DNA of 64,000 nucleotides from Elusimicrobium sp. An273 (GTDB lineage Bacteria > Elusimicrobiota > Elusimicrobia > Elusimicrobiales > Elusimicrobiaceae), in assembly GCF_002159705.1 (NCBI RefSeq), contig NZ_NFJD01000004.1, forward strand, positions 1 through 64,000, written 5' to 3'. The position numbers were made by a program, and so were the translations under genes. Every line of letters begins with the position of its first letter. Position 1 is the stretch's first letter. Shown here in pieces: positions 18,578 to 27,027 of this stretch. The notes beneath the pieces are model-generated. The model was not told the origin of the DNA. It searched no databases and saw only the letters and a program-made list of their open reading frames with translations.

Positions 18578-18751
18578 CTATTTAGGTTTGACCACCACAA
18601 AACACGCACAGAACGCCGCCAGCAGAAATACGCCGTACACAACGTAGCGCCATACCGGCTGGCTGATGGCGGGGCAAAGCCAATAGAACAGCCCGCACAA
18701 AATTACAAACGAAAGAATGCCAAAGGTATTAAATTTAAATGTCGGTTTCAT
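18578..18751 (-). CDS. Small two-helix membrane protein (57 aa)
   Basis: A short ORF starting MKPTFKFNTFGILSF and ending CFVVVKPK. It has two hydrophobic helices (about 11-28 and 36-54) with Lys at both ends. An AGGAA ribosome site precedes the ATG, which is 7 nt after the aspartokinase stop, so it is probably the last gene of the lysA-lysC operon. No homology is claimed; spacing, ribosome site and clear membrane pattern are the support. Confidence 0.6.
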   Translation of the reverse strand: MKPTFKFNTFGILSFVILCGLFYWLCPAISQPVWRYVVYGVFLLAAFCACFVVVKPK

Positions 18752-18758
18752 AACGTTC

Positions 18759-19487
18759 CTATTTAATAACCGTACCCGTCTGGCCCGTTTGGTAGTGGAC
18801 GATGCGGATTTCCACTCCTTTTTCTTTGGCTAAACGGACGGCATCCGGGTGCAGTACGCTGGCTCCGTTCAGCGCCAGTTTGTACATTTCGTCAAAATCC
18901 AGCACCTCGTATTTTTGGGCTTTGAGGTCTTTATTGGGATCTGCGGAGTAAACGCCGTCCACGTCTTTAATCATTTCCACGTGGTCGGCCCCCAGCTGGG
19001 CCGCCAAAAAGACGGCGGAAACGTCGCTCCCCCCGCGTTTTAGCGTAGTGATTTCCTTATCCTGCCCAATTCCCTGGAACCCGGCCACCACCGGCACATG
19101 CCCTTTCTGAATTTCGTTTACCAGGCGGGTGCCTTTTAATTCCAAAATATCCGCCCCGGTGTGGGTGCAGGTGGTAATCAGCCCGATTTGCGAGCCGGTA
19201 AGCGAGATAGACGGCACGCCGATGGCGCGCAGCGCAATAGACAAAAGCGCCACGCTGACGCGTTCGCCGGTGGTTACCAGCATATCCAGTTCGCGCTTAT
19301 CCGGCGTGGGGGTAATGCTAAAAGCGTGATCCAGCAGTACATCCGTTAAATTTCCGTTGGCGGAAGCCACCACCAGCGGAATAAAATTTTGATCGTAGCG
19401 GGACTTAATTAAATTAGCCGCCATCAGCAATTTTTGTTTATTGGCCAGCGTGTTGCCGCCGAATTTCATAATGCAAACTTTTCTCAT
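18759..19487 (-). CDS. lysC: Aspartate kinase, catalytic domain only
   Basis: 242 residues of amino-acid-kinase fold: KFGGNTLA near the N-terminus, VTTGERVSVALLSIAL for aspartate binding, and LKRGGSDVSAVFLAAQL plus DVDGVYSADPN for nucleotide binding. It makes aspartyl phosphate, the first step towards lysine, methionine and threonine. Usual enzymes have about 400 residues with two C-terminal ACT domains; here the protein stops after the kinase domain, so it is likely not feedback-inhibited through its own chain. The ATG at 19487 overlaps the lysA stop by 4 nt and has a GGAGAGG ribosome site. Confidence 0.88.
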   Translation of the reverse strand: MRKVCIMKFGGNTLANKQKLLMAANLIKSRYDQNFIPLVVASANGNLTDVLLDHAFSITPTPDKRELDMLVTTGERVSVALLSIALRAIGVPSISLTGSQIGLITTCTHTGADILELKGTRLVNEIQKGHVPVVAGFQGIGQDKEITTLKRGGSDVSAVFLAAQLGADHVEMIKDVDGVYSADPNKDLKAQKYEVLDFDEMYKLALNGASVLHPDAVRLAKEKGVEIRIVHYQTGQTGTVIK

Positions 19488-20749
19488 TGCCCCTCTCCTT
19501 GCAGCCACGGCGCCACCGTATAGGCGCTTACCATTTCTTCATACGAAGTGCGTTTGCGGACAACGGCAAACTCCTTGCCGTTTACCAGCACTTCCGGCAC
19601 CAGCGGGCGAAAATTGTACATGGACGACATCGCCGCGCCATACGCCCCTGCACACATTATAGCAAGTAGTCCGCCTGCCTGGACAGGCTCTATAATACGC
19701 TCGTGGGCAAACACGTCGCCCGATTCGCAAATCGGGCCCACGATATCGGCAATCATCGGCGCAACGCCCGTTTTGTGCACCGGCAAAATGGTGTGCCACG
19801 CCTCATAAAGCGCCGGGCGGATTAAATCGTTCATTCCGGCATCCACAATGATAAAATTTTTTTCACCGTTGGACTTGCACCCGATTACTTGCGTGACCAA
19901 AATCCCGGCGTTGCCCACGATAGAACGCCCCGGCTCCACGATTAAATGTTTCTTGAACCCTCCCAACGTTTCCCGCACCACCTGGGCATATGCCTCACAC
20001 GTAGGCGGCAGTTCCACATTGTAATTAATCCCCATTCCGCCGCCCAGGTCAATGTTTTCAATACCAATTCCCTCCGATTCCAGCGTCCGCACCATGGCGG
20101 CAATTTTGGTAAACGCCAGCCGAAAAGGCTCCAAATCCAATAGCTGCGAACCGATGTGCACGGCAATGCCCGCAATGCGTATCCCCGGCAGGCGGGCGGC
20201 TTTGACATACAACTCATGCGCTTCGGGCCACGGTACGCCAAATTTATTTTCTTTTTTCCCGGTAGTAATTTTGACGTGGGTCAACGCGTCCACATCCGGA
20301 TTGACGCGCAACGCCAGATTAGCCTTTTTCCCCAGCGCCAAGGCAATTTCGTTTAGCGTTTCCACTTCGGCGGCGGACTCGGCATTAATCTGCAAAATCC
20401 CCAGCTTCACCGCCTCTTCCAGTTCGGCCCGCGTTTTGCCTACGCCGGAAAAGACGATTTTGTCCGCCGCGATTCCCGCCCGCCGGGCTACAAACAGCTC
20501 CCCGCCCGACACAACGTCCGCCCCGCCGCCCAACCGCGCCACCGCCGACACCACGCTTAGGTTCGGGTTGGCTTTCACGGAATAGCAGACCGTTGCGTTT
20601 AGATCCGAAAGGGCCTGTTGATAAGCGTTAAAATTGCGCGTCAGCTTATCGGTGCTATAGCAATAAAAGGGCGTTCCCACCCGGCGCGCCAGGGCGGCCA
20701 CGCTCACGCCTTCGGCATACAATTCTCCGTCTTGATAATGAAAGCACAT
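19484..20749 (-). CDS. lysA: Diaminopimelate decarboxylase
   Basis: 421 residues, fold type III PLP enzyme that makes lysine from meso-diaminopimelate. The PLP lysine is K59 in CYSVKANPN; further family motifs are HIGSQL, the glycine loop NIDLGGGMGI and EPGRSIVGNAG, with CESGDVFA supplying the active-site cysteine region. A strong AGGAG lies 8 nt before the ATG. It is first in an operon with the ACT-less aspartokinase and a small membrane protein. Upstream are a promoter, a lysine-rich short ORF and a terminator, suggesting control by attenuation. Confidence 0.95.
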   Translation of the reverse strand: MCFHYQDGELYAEGVSVAALARRVGTPFYCYSTDKLTRNFNAYQQALSDLNATVCYSVKANPNLSVVSAVARLGGGADVVSGGELFVARRAGIAADKIVFSGVGKTRAELEEAVKLGILQINAESAAEVETLNEIALALGKKANLALRVNPDVDALTHVKITTGKKENKFGVPWPEAHELYVKAARLPGIRIAGIAVHIGSQLLDLEPFRLAFTKIAAMVRTLESEGIGIENIDLGGGMGINYNVELPPTCEAYAQVVRETLGGFKKHLIVEPGRSIVGNAGILVTQVIGCKSNGEKNFIIVDAGMNDLIRPALYEAWHTILPVHKTGVAPMIADIVGPICESGDVFAHERIIEPVQAGGLLAIMCAGAYGAAMSSMYNFRPLVPEVLVNGKEFAVVRKRTSYEEMVSAYTVAPWLQGEGQ

Positions 20750-20771
20750 ATGTATTCTCCTTTTTAGCCAT

Positions 20772-20805
20772 AAAAAACGCCCCCGCTTGCAATCAAGCGG
20801 AGGCG
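20772..20805 (-). terminator. Terminator/attenuator in the lysA leader
   Basis: On the minus strand a 12-bp stem CGCCTCCGCTTG/CAAGCGGGGGCG (one G.U pair, which would be a C.A mismatch on the plus strand) with loop ATTG, followed by six T. It lies 22 nt before the lysA start. The segment GCTTGCAAT upstream (about 20841-20849) can pair with ATTGCAAGC in the loop and 3' arm, excluding the terminator. Confidence 0.75.
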
Positions 20806-20831
20806 CAGCAAATGGATTTTAATTCAGGCCG

Positions 20832-20924
20832 TTATATATCCGCACAATTGCAAGCAAGCACGCAAGAGCTCTTTTTGCTCTTGTTCTGTTTGCTTACACG
20901 CTTGACGGATAAAATAATTGCCAT
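20832..20924 (-). CDS. Candidate lysine-rich leader peptide (30 aa)
   Basis: A 30-codon ORF between the lysA promoter and the attenuator hairpin. Five of its residues are Lys, four of them within seven codons (KQNKSKK). The Lys codons AAG-AGC-AAA-AAG sit in the 5' arm and loop of a hairpin CAAGAGC/GCTCTTG. The ATG is 6 nt after the -10 box, so translation would be leaderless; no ribosome site exists. The function is inferred: stalling at Lys codons would free the antiterminator segment. There is no homology support. Confidence 0.5.
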   Translation of the reverse strand: MAIILSVKRVSKQNKSKKSSCVLACNCADI

Positions 20925-20930
20925 AGGACA

Positions 20931-20959
20931 AGTATAGAAAAAAATCCCCCGCCATGCAA
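20931..20959 (-). promoter_or_regulatory. Promoter of the lysA leader
   Basis: On the minus strand: TTGCAT (20959-20954), 17-nt spacer, TATACT (20936-20931). The transcript would start at about 20924, at the ATG of the lysine-rich leader peptide. Confidence 0.55.
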
Positions 20960-20973
20960 CGCTTTGGCAAAAC

Positions 20974-21005
20974 AAAACCCCGGAACCTGTTCGTTCCGGG
21001 GTTTT
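20974..21005 (-). terminator. Terminator of def
   Basis: Stem CCCCGGAAC/GTTCCGGGG (20978-20986 and 20993-21001) followed by T on the minus strand. It separates def transcription from the lysA leader. Confidence 0.8.
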
Positions 21006-21021
21006 AAAAATCGTAAATTTG

Positions 21022-21546
21022 TTAATCCCAATTTTTGCGCAGTTTTTTGATGGCCTTTTTGACTTCCGGCTTAAGCGCGGGATCCACCAAATCAATAAAC
21101 AGCTTCCCGTCCAAGTGATCCACTTCGTGCTGGAACGCTTTTGCCAGCAGGCCGCGGGCCCGCTTGACTTGTTCCTGGCCGTGTTCGTCGGTATATTTAA
21201 TGGTTACGTCCGTAGCGCGTTTGACTTCGGCCCACAAACCGGGCAGCGACAGGCAGCCTTCTTCTTCCAGCTTTTCCCCGCGCATGGAAAGGATTTCCGG
21301 ATTAATGATGACGTAACGCGTGAGCGGGGCATTTTCTTCGGCCGACTGCGGAATTAAAATCACGGCCATGCGGTACTCCAGCCCGATTTGATTTGCCGCC
21401 AGCCCCACGCCGCGCACCGCCAGGCAGGTTTCTTCCATATCCTTAAGCAGTTTGGGCAGCAGCGGCTCCAGCGTTTTAAAATCAACGGGTTTTAGTTTTT
21501 GGCGCAAGATGTTTTCGCCGTATTTCGTAACACGAAGAATAGCCAT
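21022..21546 (-). CDS. def: Peptide deformylase
   Basis: 174 residues. It removes the formyl group from new polypeptides. All three family motifs are present: GVGLAANQ (46-53), EEGCLS with metal ligand C98, and QHEVDH with H140, E141 and H144. Length is normal. It is 32 nt downstream of the permease-USP gene, probably co-transcribed with it, and is followed by a strong terminator. Confidence 0.96.
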   Translation of the reverse strand: MAILRVTKYGENILRQKLKPVDFKTLEPLLPKLLKDMEETCLAVRGVGLAANQIGLEYRMAVILIPQSAEENAPLTRYVIINPEILSMRGEKLEEEGCLSLPGLWAEVKRATDVTIKYTDEHGQEQVKRARGLLAKAFQHEVDHLDGKLFIDLVDPALKPEVKKAIKKLRKNWD

Positions 21547-21578
21547 ATTTTTATTTTACCATATTACAAGCCCGCCGG

Positions 21579-23606
21579 TTAGCGGGTAAAACGGTAGGAG
21601 ACTTCTCTGCCTTCCCATAAAATGCGCAGGGTAACGGGGTGTTTTAACTCGTGGTCTTTTACGGCGCCCCACGTCATTACCGCCCGTTCAATTTGCGGGT
21701 TGGCGCCGTGCCGGCCGGACACGCCCATCACCACCTCTTCCGCGTCCGCCACTGCGGCGGCTTGGGCAATGGCGTAGTAGGCGTCGTTGGAATGAACCAG
21801 CACCGGCGTAACGGGCAGGCCGTATTTTTCCGCCAGAAAAATGACGGCCGTGAACACTTCCTGCTCATCCACCGCGGCCGAACGCATATCCTGGCGGTAG
21901 AGCACGTTTTCCACCGGTTTGCAGTACAGCACAATCACGTCCGTATCCTCCGCATTGGCTTTGCTGAGGACTTCTTCCAAATGGTACAGGTTTTCCGGGT
22001 TTTTGACCGCCACCAAAATCCGGTGCGGGTGGTCTAATTCCGAAAAGGCTTCTTTTAAATCGTCCACCGTTTGGGCATTGATGCGCTCGCGATAGCCTTC
22101 TTCAAACATCGTGTTGGCCCGTTTGGCGTTTAGCCGCTCCGAAAGCGAAAACACCGCAAACAAAAACGCCGTAAACCCCAACCCCGCCACCGTGGCCACT
22201 TGCTTGGTAAACAGGTTGACGCACGCTACCGACACCAAAAATCCGCACAGCAAAATCAGCCCCACGGGGATATAATAATTTTCGTACTTAATGTTCAGCG
22301 GGAACATAAAATCGCGCTTTTGGGCGGCTCTTTTCCAGCGCAGGCGGATAATGGCGGAAACTTCAAACACGAAGCACCACATCACCCCAAAGGCATACGC
22401 TTCCCCCAGCAGGTACACATTGCCGCGGGAAACCAAAATCACCGCCAGCTGCACGACGGCAATCACGTGGATAATATGGTAAGAAGTACCGTAGCGGCGG
22501 TGGATTTTGCGGAACCAATCGGTTAAAATACCGTCTTCCGCAATGCGGTTCATCAGCGAATTGGAGCCGATCAGCGAGGTGTTTACCGCGCCCGAAAGCA
22601 TCGCCACGCCGCACACCACAATCATGGCCTGCATCAACAGCTTTAAGATATTGGGCCCGGCCATGCTCATGGCCAGCCCGGCCAGCAGGTTGTCGTAGTA
22701 TTTGGTGGCCACCAGTTCCGGCGGGATAATCACGGCGGACAAAAACGTCAGCCCGCCCGTAAACAACAGCGCAAAGCCAAAAATCAGCCACGCGGCTTTT
22801 TTCAAATTTTGGGCTTTGGGGTATTCAATTTCCCGGTATACCTGCGAGAGCGTCTCAATCCCCGAAAGTGCCAGCACGCTGTGCCCGAAGGCCATCAGCA
22901 TGCCCACCAGACCAATGGTTTGCATCCAGTCTATGCCGCCCGCCCAGCCCAGCGCCTCTTGGGAGAAGGCCAGCTGCGTTGGCGGCAGATGCGCCCCGTG
23001 CAGGGCCATGGTAATAAACGACCAAATGGCCAGCAAAAAACAAACCGCCAGCGAAAACGCAATAATTTTGGCGCTTTTGGAGCTGGATTCTTCAATCCCT
23101 TTCACATTCTGCCGCCAAAAATACCCCGTTACCAACAGCCCGAAAAGCACCGAAATCACATTCTCGGGCAGTTCTATCGCGGCGCCGCCCCATTCCAAAA
23201 ACGAATTGAACAGCCCGCACAGGTAGTGCCCGGCGGTAACCGCACTGATGGGGCCCGTTAAAATAAAATCAAAAATCAAGGCGGAAGCCGCCAGCTTGGC
23301 CGCCGTATCCCCCATGCCTTCCCGCACGATTTTATAGGCGCCCCCGCGCACAAACAGCGAGCACGCTTCCAGCTCCAGCATCAGCAATAAGCCGGAGAAC
23401 AGCATCACCGCCAAAATATACCACGGAAACGCCGGCCCGAAGGCGCGCATGGCAATGCCGCCGGCGTAGAACGCGCTGGAGCCAAAGTCGCACAGCACCA
23501 CCGCCGCCGCTTTCCAGAAGGGAATAAAGGTAAGCATGGCCGTAGTCAGCACGACCACTTTTTTTACGCGGGAAGCTCCGGCCGAAGAGGAAGAAGGCTG
23601 TTTCAT
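21579..23606 (-). CDS. APC-family permease with C-terminal universal stress domain
   Basis: 675 residues. Residues about 15-480 hold some 12 hydrophobic segments of the amino acid-polyamine-organocation superfamily, including GGAYKIVREGMGDTAAKLAAS in the early loop. The last 150 residues (from HPHRILVAVKNPENLYHLEE) form a UspA-like alpha/beta domain ending near HPVTLRIL, a tail that often binds nucleotides. The substrate is not predictable; amino acids or cations are both possible. It is 6 nt downstream of the EIIA gene, so phosphorelay control of transport is an attractive guess. Confidence 0.85.
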   Translation of the reverse strand: MKQPSSSSAGASRVKKVVVLTTAMLTFIPFWKAAAVVLCDFGSSAFYAGGIAMRAFGPAFPWYILAVMLFSGLLLMLELEACSLFVRGGAYKIVREGMGDTAAKLAASALIFDFILTGPISAVTAGHYLCGLFNSFLEWGGAAIELPENVISVLFGLLVTGYFWRQNVKGIEESSSKSAKIIAFSLAVCFLLAIWSFITMALHGAHLPPTQLAFSQEALGWAGGIDWMQTIGLVGMLMAFGHSVLALSGIETLSQVYREIEYPKAQNLKKAAWLIFGFALLFTGGLTFLSAVIIPPELVATKYYDNLLAGLAMSMAGPNILKLLMQAMIVVCGVAMLSGAVNTSLIGSNSLMNRIAEDGILTDWFRKIHRRYGTSYHIIHVIAVVQLAVILVSRGNVYLLGEAYAFGVMWCFVFEVSAIIRLRWKRAAQKRDFMFPLNIKYENYYIPVGLILLCGFLVSVACVNLFTKQVATVAGLGFTAFLFAVFSLSERLNAKRANTMFEEGYRERINAQTVDDLKEAFSELDHPHRILVAVKNPENLYHLEEVLSKANAEDTDVIVLYCKPVENVLYRQDMRSAAVDEQEVFTAVIFLAEKYGLPVTPVLVHSNDAYYAIAQAAAVADAEEVVMGVSGRHGANPQIERAVMTWGAVKDHELKHPVTLRILWEGREVSYRFTR

Positions 23607-23612
23607 ACTACA

Positions 23613-24086
23613 CTACCGCGCCAAGCGCAGGGCCACTTCTTCTGCGTTGGAAAGCGAAGCCAGTTCTTCAATAAATTCCGGTTTAAATTTTTCGGCCAGG
23701 GCGGAAAGAATTTGCAAATGCTTTTGGAAAAAAGCCGGTTTGGCCGGAGACAGAAATAAAAACATCACCCGAATGGGCAGTTCGTTGCCGGAAGTTTCGC
23801 GCAAGGGCTTGCGCAGGACGGCTACCGCCGCGGCAAAATCCGTTAGTTCTTCCAGCCGCGCATGCGGAATGGAAAGACCGGTATCCAGCGTGGTGCTGAT
23901 TCCTTCTTCCCGTTTGAGTACCTGGGCCGCCACATCCGCCGGATCCAACTGCTTATAATCCCGGCAAACGACCTGTACAAGCGCCGAAATCAGTTCTTTT
24001 TTGCTTGGGTAATCCTCCGCCAACAACACGCGGGCGGGGGTAATCAAACTGCCCAAGCTTATTTTACTTTGTTCGTTTGTTGACAT
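23613..24086 (-). CDS. PTS EIIA (fructose/nitrogen type) domain protein
   Basis: 157 residues of the PTS_EIIA_2 family. The phosphorylated histidine is H75 in TGLSIPHARLEE. No EIIB, EIIC, HPr or EI genes lie in this window, so a regulatory role like PtsN is more likely than sugar transport. It is the first gene of an operon with the permease-USP fusion (6 nt spacing) and def. Confidence 0.88.
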   Translation of the reverse strand: MSTNEQSKISLGSLITPARVLLAEDYPSKKELISALVQVVCRDYKQLDPADVAAQVLKREEGISTTLDTGLSIPHARLEELTDFAAAVAVLRKPLRETSGNELPIRVMFLFLSPAKPAFFQKHLQILSALAEKFKPEFIEELASLSNAEEVALRLAR

Positions 24087-24166
24087 ACTCTTAAGTTTTT
24101 ATGGTAGCAAATAACCCCCCGCACTGGCAAGCCGCCAAAGAACTTTTATTCTCCCTCTAAAAAAGA

Positions 24167-24172
24167 TAAAAT
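24167..24172 (+). promoter_or_regulatory. -10 box of the nuclease gene, leaderless
   Basis: TAAAAT ends 8 nt before the ATG at 24181, and no ribosome site is seen between them. The mRNA would start at or next to the ATG. Confidence 0.4.
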
Positions 24173-24180
24173 ACCTTATA

Positions 24181-25671
24181 ATGACAGACAACGAACTACA
24201 GGATTTATTCCAATTTCTTTCCGCAGGGCGTACCCCCGGCAAACAAGATTTTAACGCCTCTAAAATGTTCTCCCTGCTGGAAGACCCGTTTAGCATTTGG
24301 TGTTCCTTTCACGCCCCAAAAGAAGAGGCCGTGCCCGAACCCAACCGCTATGAAAGCTTAAAAATCCGCACCGACCGCAACGCCCGCGACCAGTGGATTA
24401 AAGCGGAGTTCCCGGGCGTGGTGTTTGTGTCGGGCGAAGATGAAACCGCCCGCTTTAAAAACACGTTGTCTGCCATGGCCCGCGGCGAAAGCGCCATCGC
24501 AAACGCCCTGCTGTGGAACCTGCCGGAAAACACCTACGGCAGCCTGAACCTGCTCGTCCGTTCCGACGCAGCCCCCAGCCTGTTCGGGCCGTACCATTAT
24601 CATATTTTCCAATTTAAACGCGCACACGACTTAAAAGAGCATTATGCCCTGCAAGTCAGCCTGCTGAACCATATGTTGGGCAAAACCCAGCGCTATACCC
24701 CGGCCCAGATGCGCGTATTTCTAAAAGACCGCACGCTGGACGTAACGTACCAAGACCATCAGGAACGCTTGGAACGGGAGCTGGCTTTTTGGCGCAGCAT
24801 CCGCGACGGTTTGGCCAAGCCCGAAGCGCACAAGCCGCCCAAGGCCGCCAGCGCCCCGTGGCGCGTATACGCCAATAAAGTGGTGGCGCAAAGCAAGGAT
24901 TTGCTGATGCTGCCCGGCTTAAACACCGAAATGCGCCAATGCCTGAAAATAAACGGCATCTTTAATACCGACGACGTGGCCCGCGCCGGCCTGGAAAAAC
25001 TGCGCGGCATTTTGGAAGAACCCCACGCCACCGATTCCTATTACAACGCGCTGGCCTACCTGCACCACAAACCCGTTTTACGCGAGGAAGGGCACTTCCC
25101 GCCGCCGGCCAAAAAATACAATTTGTATTTTGACTTTGAAGCCACCGAAACGTTTACCAAAGACAATGTTTCGTTCGTTTACCTCATTGGTATTTGGGAC
25201 AAAGAGGCGGACAAATATGTCAGCTTTGTGGCCAAAACCCCGGAAGAAGAAATTAAAATTTTTGAACAATTTTACGATTACGTCCGCGATTTTTCCGACA
25301 CCGCCCTGTACCACTGGACGGAATACGAAGTAAAAAAGATGAAAAATCTGGCGGCCAAAAACCCGCAGGACGCCGAGAAACTAAAAGCGCTGTGCAATAT
25401 CTGCTTTGATTTAAAGGTGGCGGTAAACAAACAGTTTTACCTGCCGGCGCCCAGTTTTTCGCTCAAAGCCGCCGCCCCCGCCTTTGGTTTTAACTGGCGG
25501 CAGGACGACTGCGGCGCCATGGACAGCATGGTCTATTTTACCAACTGGCTGAAAACCGGCAACGACGAACTGCTTAAAAAAGTGCTGATGTATAACGAGG
25601 ACGACTGCAAAGCCATGCTGGATTTGGAAAACAAATTAAAAGCGGCAGACGTGCTTCATTTTAAAAAATGA
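24181..25671 (+). CDS. RecB-like nuclease of the TM0106/YprB type
   Basis: 496 residues. The N half resembles the RecB/PD-DExK part of TM0106-like proteins, though the catalytic residues are not plain to me. Residues about 265-290 (LNTEMRQCLKINGIFNTDDV) look like a helix-hairpin segment. The C half (from about 310) is an RNase H-like 3'-5' exonuclease domain with YFDFEATET and a final YNEDDCKAM. DNA or RNA processing is expected; the exact substrate is unknown. It overlaps the next gene by 4 nt (ATGA). Confidence 0.8.
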   Translation: MTDNELQDLFQFLSAGRTPGKQDFNASKMFSLLEDPFSIWCSFHAPKEEAVPEPNRYESLKIRTDRNARDQWIKAEFPGVVFVSGEDETARFKNTLSAMARGESAIANALLWNLPENTYGSLNLLVRSDAAPSLFGPYHYHIFQFKRAHDLKEHYALQVSLLNHMLGKTQRYTPAQMRVFLKDRTLDVTYQDHQERLERELAFWRSIRDGLAKPEAHKPPKAASAPWRVYANKVVAQSKDLLMLPGLNTEMRQCLKINGIFNTDDVARAGLEKLRGILEEPHATDSYYNALAYLHHKPVLREEGHFPPPAKKYNLYFDFEATETFTKDNVSFVYLIGIWDKEADKYVSFVAKTPEEEIKIFEQFYDYVRDFSDTALYHWTEYEVKKMKNLAAKNPQDAEKLKALCNICFDLKVAVNKQFYLPAPSFSLKAAAPAFGFNWRQDDCGAMDSMVYFTNWLKTGNDELLKKVLMYNEDDCKAMLDLENKLKAADVLHFKK

Positions 25672-26465
25672 AAAAAGAATTTTCCGTTTTAAAACAATGC
25701 CTGCAAGCGGCGGCCCGCGCGGTGCGCAGCCGGTTTGGAAAAGTAGGCTACGAACTAAAAGGCAAAGCCAACTTGGTGACCACGGCCGACGTGGCCAGCC
25801 AAAAAACAATTCTTTCCATCCTGCGCAAGAATTTTCCCGACCACGACTACCTGGCCGAAGAAAACGGCGTTAAAAACACCGGGTCGGATTACGTATGGGT
25901 CATTGACCCCATCGACGGCACCACCAATTTTGCACACACTTTTCCCCAGTGCGGGGTGTCCATTGCCCTGTTTTATAAAAATGAACCCGTATTGGGCGGC
26001 GTTACCAACCCGGCCACCGGGGAAATGTTTTTGGCTCAAAAAGGAAAAGGCGCCACGTTAAACGGTAAAAGAATTCACGTTTCCAAAACGCCTCGGCTGG
26101 ATCAATCGCTGCTGGTTACCGGATTTCCCTACAACCGCTTTACGCGTATGCCGCAGCTATTGCGGCGGTTTGAAAAATTTCTAAATTCCTGCCACGATGT
26201 GCGCCGTTTGGGATCGGCCGCGCTGGACTTGTGCTGGCTGGCCGCCGGCAGAACCGACGGATACTGGGAAGACAACCTCAACCCCTGGGACGTGGCCGCC
26301 GGCGTGCTGATTTTGCAGGAAGCGGGCGGAAAAGTAACGGATTTTAACGGACGGAAATATAAAAAAATCCCCGATTACGGCCCCACCCTGCTGGCCAGCA
26401 ACGGCAAAATACACGCTCAAATGCTCCAAATTATCCGCCAAACGGATATGGCTTCCCTCTCCTAA
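25668..26465 (+). CDS. suhB: Inositol monophosphatase family protein
   Basis: 265 residues, magnesium-dependent sugar-phosphate phosphatase. Metal-binding motifs are EEN near residue 65, WVIDPIDGTTNFAH (about 82-95) and NPWDVAAG (about 205-212). Substrates in this family include inositol-1-phosphate, fructose-1,6-bisphosphate and PAP; the sequence alone does not decide. It is translationally coupled to the nuclease gene by a 4-nt overlap. Confidence 0.9.
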   Translation: MKKEFSVLKQCLQAAARAVRSRFGKVGYELKGKANLVTTADVASQKTILSILRKNFPDHDYLAEENGVKNTGSDYVWVIDPIDGTTNFAHTFPQCGVSIALFYKNEPVLGGVTNPATGEMFLAQKGKGATLNGKRIHVSKTPRLDQSLLVTGFPYNRFTRMPQLLRRFEKFLNSCHDVRRLGSAALDLCWLAAGRTDGYWEDNLNPWDVAAGVLILQEAGGKVTDFNGRKYKKIPDYGPTLLASNGKIHAQMLQIIRQTDMASLS

Positions 26466-26507
26466 AACCCGCGACGTCAGTTTTTTACACGAAACCCCTG
26501 TCGGTTG

Positions 26508-26516
26508 TGATATAAT
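26508..26516 (+). promoter_or_regulatory. Extended -10 promoter of the ACT gene
   Basis: TGaTATAAT, a consensus extended -10. The transcript would start at about 26523, 30 nt before the ATG. Confidence 0.6.
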
Positions 26517-26553
26517 GCTAGTAGGGGCTGTTGAGCGGCCCCAAGGGGTTTGA

Positions 26554-26964
26554 ATGGCTATAAGTGTGGTAAAACAATACAGCGTGTTCCTGATTAATGA
26601 ACCGGGAGCGCTGAAAAACTTTGCCGAGTTGTTCGTGCGGGAGAATGTGGACGTAATTGCCATTTCTCAGGACGTACGCTACGACGCGGCGGTCGTCCGG
26701 CTGGCCATTAAATACGAACAGGAAATCAGCCACGCGCTGACCAAGGCCGGCTTTACCAGCGTGAAGACGGATGCCATCTGTTTGGACGCTCCCAACCGGG
26801 TGGGGCTTATCCGCGATATCGGCTCGGTGTTATCCAACAACGGAATCAACATTACCACGATTTACGGTACGGCCGGAGCCGGGACGGATTCCCGCTGGAT
26901 TATTGTGGTAAACGACATTACAAAAGCGTTAAACGCGCTGGAAGCTTCCGGCTTGTTTAACTGA
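26554..26964 (+). CDS. Stand-alone tandem ACT-domain protein
   Basis: 136 residues made of two ACT domains (about 5-68 and 72-134): the first with NEPGALKNFAELFVREN, the second with APNRVGLIRDIGSVLSNNGIN. ACT domains bind amino acids and regulate enzymes or repressors. No catalytic or DNA-binding part is present. As the aspartokinase in this window has lost its ACT domains, a partnership is conceivable but the genes are 7 kb apart. An AAGGGG ribosome site precedes the ATG, and a strong terminator follows. Confidence 0.85.
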   Translation: MAISVVKQYSVFLINEPGALKNFAELFVRENVDVIAISQDVRYDAAVVRLAIKYEQEISHALTKAGFTSVKTDAICLDAPNRVGLIRDIGSVLSNNGINITTIYGTAGAGTDSRWIIVVNDITKALNALEASGLFN

Positions 26965-26981
26965 TATTTTAATAAGCACAT

Positions 26982-27016
26982 AAAAAACCCCGCGGATTCG
27001 TCCGCGGGGTTTTTTA
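26982..27016. terminator. Bidirectional terminator
   Basis: Stem CCCCGCGGA/TCCGCGGGG (26988-26996 and 27001-27009), with A and T runs. It lies between the convergent ACT gene and the secreted coiled-coil gene. Confidence 0.85.
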
Positions 27017-27027
27017 CAAAAAAGCGT

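Noticed and set aside
20772-20959. Lysine (L-box) riboswitch before lysA
   Set aside because: The leader is about 150 nt and shows none of the conserved L-box purine motifs I would expect; the short ORF and alternative pairing explain it better.
20832-21095. 87-residue minus-strand frame
   Set aside because: Its first part lies inside def and the def terminator. Only the last 30 codons, after the promoter, are credible as a leader peptide.
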